A stretch of 18,481 nucleotides of DNA, taken from the NCBI GenBank assembly GCA_012521315.1, contig JAAYMP010000082.1, positions 1 to 18,481 on the forward strand, read 5' to 3'. Below, piece after piece: positions 12,931 to 18,481 of the stretch; the stretch's first letter is position 1; the number at the start of each line of letters is the position of its first letter. The translations under genes were made by a program, and so were the position numbers. The notes under the pieces were generated by a model that did no database searches, had not been told where the DNA came from, and saw only the letters and a list, made by a program, of their open reading frames with translations. This DNA comes from Bacillota bacterium (GTDB lineage: Bacteria > Bacillota > UBA4882 > UBA10575).

Positions 12931-13736
12931 TCCCGGCCAGTACCGGTCAGCCGCTGACGTAACGCCTCGTAGATCAAGATCGCCGCCGAAACCGAAACGT
13001 TCAACGATTCCGCCCCGCCCGGCAACGGAATCCGCACACCCTCGACCACCCGGTCTGGCTTGATTGTTGTCCCGGTAAAACCATGGGCTTCATTGCCCAG
13101 CAGGAAGATGGTCGGTCCGGTATAGTCCTGTTCAAAATAGAGTTGATGCCCCCGGGGATCCCCGGCCCAAACTTTAACCCCGTTGCGACCCGCCCACTCC
13201 AGGATGGTCGGCAGGGAGCGAAAGTAAAGGTCAAGGTGGAAAATCCCACCCTGACTGGACCGGACTACTTTACCCCCGAAGGGATCGACCGTACCGGGCG
13301 TCAGAAAAAGGTCGGCCAGCCCGGCCGCCCAAGCCGTCCGTATAATCGTCCCCAGGTTCCCGGGATCCTGGAGTTGGTGAAGGACCAATGCGCAATAATC
13401 ATTGCCGACTGCCGGAAACCCCTCTTTTTCCGGTGGTTGTTCGACCACCGCCAACACATCCTGCGGGGTTTCGGTCTCGGTCAAGGCCGGAAAAAGGCGG
13501 GCGGAAACCTGGGTCACGGAAACCCCTTTTGCATGAATCAATTCCGCCAAAGCGCCGGGAAAGACCAATCCTTCCTTCACCAGAACATTCCGCACCTTGA
13601 ACGTGGAACGCAGCGCTTCTTCCAACAAATGCGGCCCTTCAGCCAAAAACAGGCGGTGTTTCTTCCGTCCGTTCCTCCGCTGTAAGGAAATAACCGTCTT
13701 AATGAGCGGATTGTCGCGACTGGTCAATACGGTCAC
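12927..13736 (-). CDS. TrmH/SpoU-family RNA 2'-O-methyltransferase
   Basis: Protein of 269 residues. The N-terminal substrate-binding domain starts TSRDNPLIKTVISLQRRNGR and contains FLAEGPHLLEEAL. The C-terminal SPOUT domain has the three family motifs: DPGNLGTIIRTAWAAG, FLLGNEAHG and IPLPGGAESLNVSVSAAI, which form the SAM-binding trefoil knot. It methylates a ribose in rRNA or tRNA; the exact site cannot be told. In Bacilli the close relative YsgA is also found near infC-rpmI-rplT, followed by pheST, but pheST is not present here. GTG 13736 is favoured because AAGGAGG lies 7 nt upstream; TTG 13739 one codon earlier is possible. A strong terminator separates it from rplT, so it may depend on readthrough. 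Confidence 0.88.
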   Translation of the reverse strand: MTVLTSRDNPLIKTVISLQRRNGRKKHRLFLAEGPHLLEEALRSTFKVRNVLVKEGLVFPGALAELIHAKGVSVTQVSARLFPALTETETPQDVLAVVEQPPEKEGFPAVGNDYCALVLHQLQDPGNLGTIIRTAWAAGLADLFLTPGTVDPFGGKVVRSSQGGIFHLDLYFRSLPTILEWAGRNGVKVWAGDPRGHQLYFEQDYTGPTIFLLGNEAHGFTGTTIKPDRVVEGVRIPLPGGAESLNVSVSAAILIYEALRQRLTGTGRE

Positions 13737-13760
13737 CAACGTGCCTCCTTGCGAGGAATG

Positions 13761-13783
13761 AAAAAACGGCCGATGGCCGTTTT
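13761..13783 (-). terminator. Intrinsic terminator after rplT
   Basis: AAAACGGCC (13763-13771) and GGCCGTTTT (13775-13783) form a perfect 9-bp stem with a 3-nt loop; the minus strand continues into a total of six T. It closes the infC-rpmI-rplT operon and lies just before the trmH ribosome binding site. Confidence 0.85.
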
Positions 13784-13792
13784 GTCTTTTGT

Positions 13793-14146
13793 CTACTTTT
13801 GCTGTTTAGCTACGGAAACAAGTTTCTCAAACGCCGCACCGTCGTTCACAGCCAGATCCGCCAGTACCTTGCGGTTAATCTGAATACCGGCTTTCCTTAA
13901 CCCGTTGATAAACATACTGTAGGACATCCCGTTCATCCGGGCGGCCGCGTTGATCCGGGTAATCCAAAGCCGCCGAAAATCCCGTTTCTTGTTCCGCCGG
14001 TCGCGGTAGGCATAAGTCAAAGACTTAAGAACTTGCGGATTGGCCACCCGAAAGAGGCGACCTTTAGTCCCGCGATATCCTTTCGCCAATTTCAAAATTT
14101 TTTTATGACGTCGACGTGTGTTTATACCACGTTTTACCCGTGCCAA
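13793..14146 (-). CDS. rplT: Large ribosomal subunit protein bL20
   Basis: Protein of 117 residues, the standard length, with the typical start ARVKRGINTRRRHKKILKLAKGYRG, basic extension, and the RLWITRINAAARMNGMSYS and INRKVLADLAVNDGAAFEKL blocks. It is an early 50S assembly protein that binds 23S rRNA and, in Bacilli, represses its own operon by binding the infC leader. The start codon is TTG at 14146, with AGGAGG 7 nt upstream; there is no in-frame ATG that would keep the conserved N-terminus. It is the last gene of the infC-rpmI-rplT operon, 37 nt after rpmI. Confidence 0.98.
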   Translation of the reverse strand: MARVKRGINTRRRHKKILKLAKGYRGTKGRLFRVANPQVLKSLTYAYRDRRNKKRDFRRLWITRINAAARMNGMSYSMFINGLRKAGIQINRKVLADLAVNDGAAFEKLVSVAKQQK

Positions 14147-14183
14147 AGCTATTCCTCCTATCTATTTGCCATTAAGTCACCAG

Positions 14184-14381
14184 TTATTGTAGTCCTAACA
14201 TCCGTTTGACCCGTTTGGCATCGGCCGCTGCTACTAAGCCGGCTTTCCGCAAATTACGTTTGCGGTTGGGCGATTTTTTTTCCAGGATATGGCTGTGAAA
14301 GGCTTTGTTCTTTTTGATCTTTCCCGTCCCGGTCAGCTTAAACCGTTTTGCTGCCCCACGATGGGTTTTCATCTTTGGCAT
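14184..14381 (-). CDS. rpmI: Large ribosomal subunit protein bL35
   Basis: Protein of 65 residues, full length, starting MPKMKTHRGAAKRFKLTGTG and ending RVKRMLGLQ. This is the classic bL35 pattern, rich in lysine and arginine, including the FHSHILEKKSPNRKRNLRKA segment. It is a structural protein of the 50S subunit. The ATG at 14381 has AAGGAG 8 nt upstream. It lies between infC and rplT, as in most bacteria. Confidence 0.98.
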   Translation of the reverse strand: MPKMKTHRGAAKRFKLTGTGKIKKNKAFHSHILEKKSPNRKRNLRKAGLVAAADAKRVKRMLGLQ

Positions 14382-14418
14382 GTGTGTCTCTCCTTGTCAA
14401 GTTATTCCATAATTTTTA

Positions 14419-14931
14419 TTATTCCTGTTTGGCGGCAAGAACCATGATCATGTTTCTGCCTTCGACCTTCGGCTCCCGTTCCAAGGTAGCCTTCTCACGA
14501 ACGGCCTCGTAAAGCTGCATAAGTAGTTTCTTCCCCAGGTCGGCATGGACAATCTCCCTGCCCCGGAATCTTACGCAAACCTTAACTTTGTCGCCACCCT
14601 CCAAAAACTTTAACGCGTGTCTCACCTTTACCTGAAAATCGTGCGTTTCAATCTTTGGCGTCAACCTGATCTCTTTGATATCAACTACTTTTTGGCGTTT
14701 TCTGGCCTCCCTCTCCCGCCTGCTCTGCTCATAACGGTACTTACCGTAATCCATGATTTTACAGACCGGCGGTTTAGCAGTAGGAGCCACCTCCACCAGA
14801 TCCAATTCTTTCTCCCGGGCAAGCCGCAAAGCTTCCTTGATAGGGAGAATACCCAGTTGCTCCCCATCGGCGCTTACCACCCTTACTTCTTTCACCCGGA
14901 TCGCTTCATTTACGCGCAGCTCATTATTTAT
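14419..14931 (-). CDS. infC: Translation initiation factor IF-3, probable AUA start
   Basis: From an ATA codon at 14931 the protein has 170 residues, normal for IF-3. The N-terminus then reads INNELRVNEAIRVKEVRVVS, which is the expected IF-3 start. The central DLVEVAPTAKPPVCKIMDYG and the C-terminal VKVCVRFRGREIVHADLG and EGRNMIMVLA blocks follow. The first ordinary start (GTG 14895) would cut away the conserved RVNEAIR segment and lacks a good ribosome binding site. ATA is preceded at 9 nt by AGGAGG, part of an 8-nt match to the anti-Shine-Dalgarno (AGGAGGTG). IF-3 rejects non-AUG/GUG/UUG starts, and infC genes elsewhere use AUU, AUC or AUA to autoregulate. First gene of the operon behind the L20-type leader. 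Confidence 0.93.
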   Translation of the reverse strand: MNNELRVNEAIRVKEVRVVSADGEQLGILPIKEALRLAREKELDLVEVAPTAKPPVCKIMDYGKYRYEQSRREREARKRQKVVDIKEIRLTPKIETHDFQVKVRHALKFLEGGDKVKVCVRFRGREIVHADLGKKLLMQLYEAVREKATLEREPKVEGRNMIMVLAAKQE

Positions 14932-14980
14932 CGGCCGCCACCTCCTGATTTAAATTGAATAAATGAATGAATAAGTTAAG

Positions 14981-15019
14981 CAAAAATATAAGCGAGTAAC
15001 CTCTACTCGTACTCGCTTA
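14981..15019 (-). terminator. Attenuator hairpin in the infC leader
   Basis: TAAGCGAGTA (14989-14998) and TACTCGCTTA (15010-15019) form a perfect 10-bp stem with an 11-nt loop; on the minus strand it is followed by TATTTTTG (14988-14981). It lies inside the leader before infC, so it acts as a regulated terminator rather than a gene end. Confidence 0.82.
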
Positions 15020-15151
15020 ATGACAGTGCCATCGACCGCCAAATCATCCTATGCTGGTCGCTGTTTATCTTTCGTGTCACCAACGACCCAAGCTGGTTAA
15101 AAACCGCTGGGTGAGAAGCAGAGGCTTCTACTTTAATTAAAGTTATTTTTC
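14989..15151 (-). ncRNA. infC operon leader resembling the L20 leader, with attenuator
   Basis: The minus-strand leader of about 220 nt begins with a hairpin AGAAGC/GCTTCT (15114-15129) followed by TCACCC. This is a combination I recall from the L20-binding leaders of Bacilli infC operons. A further stem pairs 15033-15037 with 15056-15060. It ends in an intrinsic terminator: a perfect 10-bp stem (14989-14998 with 15010-15019) and the tail TATTTTTG, some 60 nt before the infC start. Known behaviour of such leaders is that excess bL20 binds and favours termination. Assignment to the Rfam family is by resemblance only. Confidence 0.72.
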
Positions 15152-15157
15152 AAAAGA

Positions 15158-15186
15158 AGTATACCATTAATCAGCGAACGGGTCAA
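15158..15186 (-). promoter_or_regulatory. Sigma-A promoter of the infC operon
   Basis: On the minus strand TTGACC (15186-15181), a 17-nt spacer, and TATACT (15163-15158) preceded by TGG form a near-consensus promoter with an extended -10. Transcription should start near 15151. The -35 box and most of the spacer lie in the last codons of the upstream rluD-like gene. Confidence 0.85.
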
Positions 15187-16132
15187 GTATGATCCCGTTT
15201 TTTTTCAGGCCCCACCGCGTACAGCAGTACCAAATGGCGGCTTCCAAATCGGCCGGGAGGGGAGCCGCCACCTTTACCTCCTGGCCGGTACGGGGATGAA
15301 CAAATCTGATGCCGGCCGCATGGAGCGCTTGCCCGCCAATGGCAAAGGGTTCCTTTCCGGTCCCGTAAACCGGATCACCGGCGACCGGATGGCCGATATA
15401 GTGAAAATGGACCCGGATCTGGTGGGTGCGTCCGGTCTGGAGCCGGACCCGCACCAAAGTATACGGGCCAAAAGCGGCCAGCATCCGGTAGGTGGTATGC
15501 GCGGGCTTTCCCTGCGGCACCACGGCCATTTTCTTCCGGTGCACCGGATGGCGGCCAATCGGGGCGATAATCTCCCCCTCCTCCGCCGGCAAAGCACCGT
15601 GGACCAATGCCAGGTAAATCCGGCTCATCTGTCTGGTCTTTAACTGAGCGGCCAAACCCAGATGGGTAAAGTCGTTTTTCGCCACCACCAGCACCCCGGT
15701 GGTATCCTTGTCCAAACGGTGCACGATCCCGGGTCGCAGGACCCCCCCGATCCCGGACAGATCCCGGCAGTGTTTGAGTAAAGCATTGACCAACGTCCCG
15801 CTGGCGTTGCCCGCCGCCGGATGGACCACCATCCCGCGGGGTTTATTCACCACGATTAAATCGCCGTCTTCGTAGAGGATCATCAGCGGCAGGTCTTCCG
15901 CCGCCACCGCCAGGGGCTTTGCCTCCTCCAGCTCGACTTCGATCACGTCGCCCGGCTGCAGGCGGTAACTGGGCTTGACCGGTAGGGATGCCACCCTAAC
16001 CTTCCCGTTTTTCAGCAGCTTCTGCGCAAATGCCCGTGAAGGAATCTGCTCAACCCGGGCCAGAAAGGTATCAACCCGGATTCCCTCCTCTTCCGGACTA
16101 ATTGTGAAGCGGAGAAGGGCCACGACGCTCAT
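15167..16132 (-). CDS. RluD-type 23S rRNA pseudouridine synthase
   Basis: Protein of 321 residues of the RluA/RluD family. An S4 RNA-binding domain covers about 18-65 (RVDTFLARV to LQPGDVIEV). The catalytic domain includes ILYEDGDLIVVNKPRGMVVH, then HRLDKDTTG (138-146) with catalytic Asp141, and LQTGRTHQIRVH further on. It converts uridines of 23S rRNA to pseudouridine; B. subtilis YlyB is the analogous gene beside lspA. The ATG at 16132 overlaps the end of the lgt-like gene by 35 nt and has AGGGG immediately before it. GTG 16123, with AGGGG 9 nt upstream, is an alternative start that drops three residues. It is the last gene of the lspA-lgt-rluD unit; the infC promoter lies in its 3' end. 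Confidence 0.9.
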   Translation of the reverse strand: MSVVALLRFTISPEEEGIRVDTFLARVEQIPSRAFAQKLLKNGKVRVASLPVKPSYRLQPGDVIEVELEEAKPLAVAAEDLPLMILYEDGDLIVVNKPRGMVVHPAAGNASGTLVNALLKHCRDLSGIGGVLRPGIVHRLDKDTTGVLVVAKNDFTHLGLAAQLKTRQMSRIYLALVHGALPAEEGEIIAPIGRHPVHRKKMAVVPQGKPAHTTYRMLAAFGPYTLVRVRLQTGRTHQIRVHFHYIGHPVAGDPVYGTGKEPFAIGGQALHAAGIRFVHPRTGQEVKVAAPLPADLEAAIWYCCTRWGLKKNGIILDPFAD

Positions 16133-16889
16133 CCCCTGCCTGTTTTTTTAAACGCCTGCAAAGGTAAACCAGGACAACCAGCCCGATGGCCAGGGAAAAG
16201 ACCTGTGTGGTCCGGAGCCAACCAAAGGCCAGGATCTGACTGTCCCGAAAAGCTTCCACCACGGTCCGGGCCAAACAATAAAGCACAACGTAGAGGCCGA
16301 AGATGAATCCGTCAAAGAAACGGCTCCGGCCCCGTTGGACGCGGCGGTCCAAAACAGCCAGGACCGCAAAGATCAGCACATTGGCCAGGATCTCGTAAAG
16401 CTGGGTCGGGTGGCGCAAGGTAGGATCACCGGCGGCACACGGTAAAGCCCACGGCAGATTGGACGCCACCCCATAACAACACCCGCTGAGCAAACAACCG
16501 ATGCGCCCCAGACTATGACCCAGCGGGATATAGAGCGCGATCAGGTCGGCCAACCGCCAAGTGGCCAGCTGCGCTTTTTTCGTGTACCAAACCCCCAACA
16601 GCACGCCGCCGATGACAGCCCCAAAAAAGGAACCGGTAAAACCGGAAAAGATCGCCAACGGGTCATGAAGATAGCTCGGCAGTTCGTAAAGGACGTTGAC
16701 CAGCTTGGCAAATATTATACCGCCAATAATCACGTAAAACGCCAAATCGGTGATCTGTTCAAAGGTGGCGATCCCCCTTTTTGGCGCCTTCGACCCGACC
16801 CACAAGAGACCGCAGAGTAAAGTCAGGGCGACCATGAAGCCATAAGAATAAACGTGTAGGCGTCCCAAAGTAAACAAGACAGGAAACAT
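16098..16889 (-). CDS. lgt: Prolipoprotein diacylglyceryl transferase-like protein (divergent Lgt)
   Basis: Multi-spanning membrane protein of 263 residues with about seven hydrophobic segments. Lgt transfers diacylglycerol to the lipobox cysteine of prelipoproteins, the step before LspA. Recognisable Lgt parts are the N-terminal LGRLHVYSYGFMVAL, GHSLGRIGCLLSGCCYG (124-140, the arginine of G-R-I-G is kept) and RHPTQLYE (159-166). Unlike E. coli Lgt, the segment that normally reads GGMSFHGG is GSFFGAVIGG (86-95), so the His103 equivalent is missing, and the asparagine after GR-x-G is cysteine. The position directly after lspA supports the role. ATG 16889 has GGAGG 8 nt upstream. A divergent relative with another substrate is possible. 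Confidence 0.75.
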   Translation of the reverse strand: MFPVLFTLGRLHVYSYGFMVALTLLCGLLWVGSKAPKRGIATFEQITDLAFYVIIGGIIFAKLVNVLYELPSYLHDPLAIFSGFTGSFFGAVIGGVLLGVWYTKKAQLATWRLADLIALYIPLGHSLGRIGCLLSGCCYGVASNLPWALPCAAGDPTLRHPTQLYEILANVLIFAVLAVLDRRVQRGRSRFFDGFIFGLYVVLYCLARTVVEAFRDSQILAFGWLRTTQVFSLAIGLVVLVYLCRRLKKQAGDERRGPSPLHN

Positions 16890-16922
16890 TTTGCCATCCT
16901 CCCACTAACTCAGTAATACCCC

Positions 16923-17381
16923 TCATCTTTCGTCTTTAAGGCGGACGACACTAAAAAAGATAATTAAAGCACCGATAAAGATGGCCGTGTCCGCCAGGTT
17001 GAAAAGGGGGAAATCCACCAGCGGCCAAAAATCGAGGTCAACAAAGTCAATGACCTGGCCGCTATTCCCGAGCCGGTCGATGAGATTGCCCGCCGCCCCC
17101 CCCAAACATAAGGCCAGACCAAACCGGAAAGGAAAAGGGTACCGTCCAAGCTGCCGCCGGAACAGGAAGACAAGGAGAAATAGGACCAGCGGCAGCAGCG
17201 TCAGGAAAGAGGTGCGGTGCGACAAGATCCCGAAAGCGGCTCCCGGGTTATTGATCCGGGTGAAGGAGAGGACCCCGGGAATGACCGTTACCGTTTGGTA
17301 CAGCGCTAACCCGCGTTGCACCAGTGCCTTCGTCAGTTGGTCCAGACCGATTATTATGACAAAAAGCGCATAATAAAACAA
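16923..17381 (-). CDS. lspA: Lipoprotein signal peptidase (signal peptidase II)
   Basis: Protein of 152 residues from a TTG start at 17381, normal for LspA. Four hydrophobic segments lie at about 2-13, 57-75, 86-99 and 128-147. The catalytic aspartates are Asp102 in GGAAGNLIDRLG (94-105) and Asp131 in FPLFNLADTAIFIG (124-137); NNPGAAFG (44-51) is also conserved. It cuts prelipoproteins before the lipidated cysteine, in the inner membrane. TTG 17381 is preferred because GGAGG lies 7 nt upstream and a promoter ends about 20 nt before that. A longer in-frame reading to 17705 has no family-like sequence. An ATG at 17387 is out of frame. First gene of the lspA-lgt-rluD unit. Confidence 0.93.
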   Translation of the reverse strand: MFYYALFVIIIGLDQLTKALVQRGLALYQTVTVIPGVLSFTRINNPGAAFGILSHRTSFLTLLPLVLFLLVFLFRRQLGRYPFPFRFGLALCLGGAAGNLIDRLGNSGQVIDFVDLDFWPLVDFPLFNLADTAIFIGALIIFFSVVRLKDER

Positions 17382-17659
17382 GCTGCATCCTCCACCAATT
17401 ATTCTTTTAATTAAACCATAATTAAAACGATTAGACAATCCTTTCGCGACGATCCGCCTTACGTTCCCTCTACCACCCTTTATTTCCCCCGGGGTCAAAT
17501 GGTTCCCCTTGTTCCGGTGACTTTCTTGGCGTATCTTGGCGTAGGCCCGCGACTGCCATGTCGTTTTGGCCTCTGGCCAACTCCGCTTTGCTAAAAACGA
17601 TGGTAAGAAACGCCAGTCAGCGGAAAACCCCATTTGACCGCTGCGGAGATGATTTGCCC
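17382..17659. other. Gap between polC and lspA
   Basis: Apart from the lspA promoter (17410-17438) and ribosome binding site, no gene was found. A 10-nt unit, TCTTGGCGTA, is present twice in tandem at 17524-17543. No recognisable polC terminator or structured RNA was seen. Confidence 0.6.
17410..17438 (-). promoter_or_regulatory. Sigma-A promoter of the lspA-lgt-rluD unit
   Basis: On the minus strand TTGTCT (17438-17433), a 17-nt spacer and TTTAAT (17415-17410), with TGG just before the -10, make a good extended -10 promoter. Transcription would start near 17403, about 22 nt before the TTG start of lspA. Confidence 0.7.
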
Positions 17660-18481
17660 TTAAAAAAGGGTCAACTGGTTCGTGGCGGGCAAACCCTGCA
17701 GACACCCCTGGCGGGACATCTCTTCAATCACCGCCGAGGACAACCGGGCCCGTGTTTTGAGATCCTCCACCGAATAGAATTCACCCTCAACGCGGGCCTC
17801 CACCAAAGTGCGCGCCGCCGCCTCGCCCAGACCCGGAACCGCCGTCAGCGGCATCAATAAACCGCGGGGCGTGATTAAAAAGCGGGTCGCATCGGAACGG
17901 TACAGATCAACCGGGAGAAAGCGGATACCCCGGAGCATTGCCTCGTGCGCCACTTCCATGGAGGCGTACAACCCCTTCTCTTTGGCGGTCATCTCATTGC
18001 CTTTGGCCTTCAACTCTTTCATCTTCGTTTTCAAATGCTCCAGTCCGCCCAGGACCAACTCGGCGCCAAAATCATTGCTGCGGATGGTGAAGAAAGTCGC
18101 GTAAAAAGCCTCCGGGTAGTGGACTTTAAAATAGGCGATGCGGAACCCCATCATCACATAAGCAACGGCATGGGCCTTCGGGAACAGATACCGGATCTTC
18201 AAACAAGAGTCAATATACCACTGGGGAACTTCATACTCCTTCATCAACCGGATATCTTCCGCCTCCAAACCACGGCCTTTCCGCACTTTTTCCATGATCG
18301 TGAAGGCGGCCTTCGGCGGCAGGCCCCGGTAGATAAGATCGGTCATAATCTTGTCCCGGGTGGAAATGACCTCCATCAAAGTGGCTTGTTTGTTTTTGAT
18401 CAATTCCTGGGCATTCCCCAACCAGACATTGGTACCGTGGGAAAGACCGGAGATGTAGACCAACTCGGCAAAGGTCTGCGG
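17660..18481 (-). CDS. polC: DNA polymerase III PolC-type, C-terminal part (partial)
   Basis: The last 273 residues of the Gram-positive replicative polymerase; the reading frame continues past the right edge. The visible part starts PQTFAELVYISGLSHGTNVW and includes LMKEYEVPQWYIDSCLKIRY and FPKAHAVAYVMMGFRIAYFK, both strongly typical of PolC. A helix-hairpin-helix segment (TAVPGLGEAAARTLVEARV) follows, and the protein ends NQLTLF, the PolC-style C-terminus with a likely clamp-binding motif. It is the main leading-strand polymerase of Bacillota. It lies upstream of lspA on the same strand with a 278-nt gap. A weak AGCGG/CCGCT hairpin follows the stop without a clear T-run. Confidence 0.96.
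   Translation of the reverse strand, partial: PQTFAELVYISGLSHGTNVWLGNAQELIKNKQATLMEVISTRDKIMTDLIYRGLPPKAAFTIMEKVRKGRGLEAEDIRLMKEYEVPQWYIDSCLKIRYLFPKAHAVAYVMMGFRIAYFKVHYPEAFYATFFTIRSNDFGAELVLGGLEHLKTKMKELKAKGNEMTAKEKGLYASMEVAHEAMLRGIRFLPVDLYRSDATRFLITPRGLLMPLTAVPGLGEAAARTLVEARVEGEFYSVEDLKTRARLSSAVIEEMSRQGCLQGLPATNQLTLF

Noticed and set aside
12828..12962. Plus-strand 44-codon frame starting at ATG 12828 with a strong GAGGAGGG upstream
   Set aside because: The apparent ribosome binding site is one arm of the inverted repeat at 12745-12827, no good promoter precedes it, the frame runs into the trmH gene on the other strand, and the product looks non-native (Pro/Gly/Thr mix, no helix or domain).
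17524..17543. Tandem TCTTGGCGTA repeat as a regulatory site
   Set aside because: Only two copies, upstream of the lspA promoter by about 90 nt, with no supporting symmetry; probably a small slippage duplication.
17382..17705. N-terminal extension of lspA to 260 residues
   Set aside because: The extra sequence has no LspA-like character, covers the lspA promoter, and the TTG at 17381 has a ribosome binding site at proper distance and gives the standard length.

Overview
The window looks like chromosome from a spore-forming member of the Bacillota (Firmicutes), probably a deep-branching lineage with a two-membrane envelope. The Bacillota signs are a PolC-type replicative polymerase, a trp RNA-binding attenuation protein (TRAP, mtrB), an infC-rpmI-rplT operon behind an L20-type leader, and YjcZ-like mini-proteins. 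The sign of an outer membrane is an exbB-exbD-tonB-like set. A diderm lineage (Limnochordia/Hydrogenispora-like, for instance) is an inference; nothing here fixes the taxon. No mobile element, CRISPR array, tRNA or rRNA is visible.

Layout. Positions 1-1187 (minus): a proton-channel set, exbB, exbD and the start of a TonB-like gene cut by the window edge. 1188-1596 is a gene-free divergent region with several hairpins. 1597-2928 (plus): a class Ic aspartate aminotransferase ending in a clear terminator. 2947-4071 (minus): a DUF445 membrane protein. 4266-5603 (plus): an aspartokinase with two ACT domains. 5604-5695 holds two overlapping terminators of opposite polarity. 5696-8652 (minus): an asparagine-synthetase-like protein without the glutaminase cysteine, preceded by murD. 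8826-11180 (minus): a 47-residue membrane peptide and a YyaL/DUF255 thioredoxin-like protein. 11462-11734 (minus): two tandem 27-31 residue hydrophobic mini-proteins. 11860-13736 (minus): TRAP, a membrane protein with a TrkA-C domain, and a TrmH-family RNA methyltransferase. 13793-15163 (minus): rplT, rpmI and infC with leader, attenuator and promoter. 15167-17438 (minus): rluD-like, lgt-like and lspA from one good promoter. 17660-18481 (minus): the C-terminal part of polC.

How the genes work together. lspA and the lgt-like gene belong to lipoprotein maturation. infC, rpmI, rplT, trmH and rluD belong to translation and ribosome biogenesis. The aminotransferase, aspartokinase and Asn-synthetase-like protein all handle aspartate-derived nitrogen or carbon, but lie in separate transcription units. 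The most interesting regulatory observation is that TRAP is encoded here and that the leader of the asparagine-synthetase-like gene, about 5 kb away, carries nine GAG/AAG triplets, mostly at exact 5-nt steps, just upstream of its ribosome binding site. This is the arrangement of a TRAP-binding site. The TrkA-C/TRAP pair also has a leader in which a 15-nt upstream arm can pair with the Shine-Dalgarno. infC appears to start at an AUA codon.
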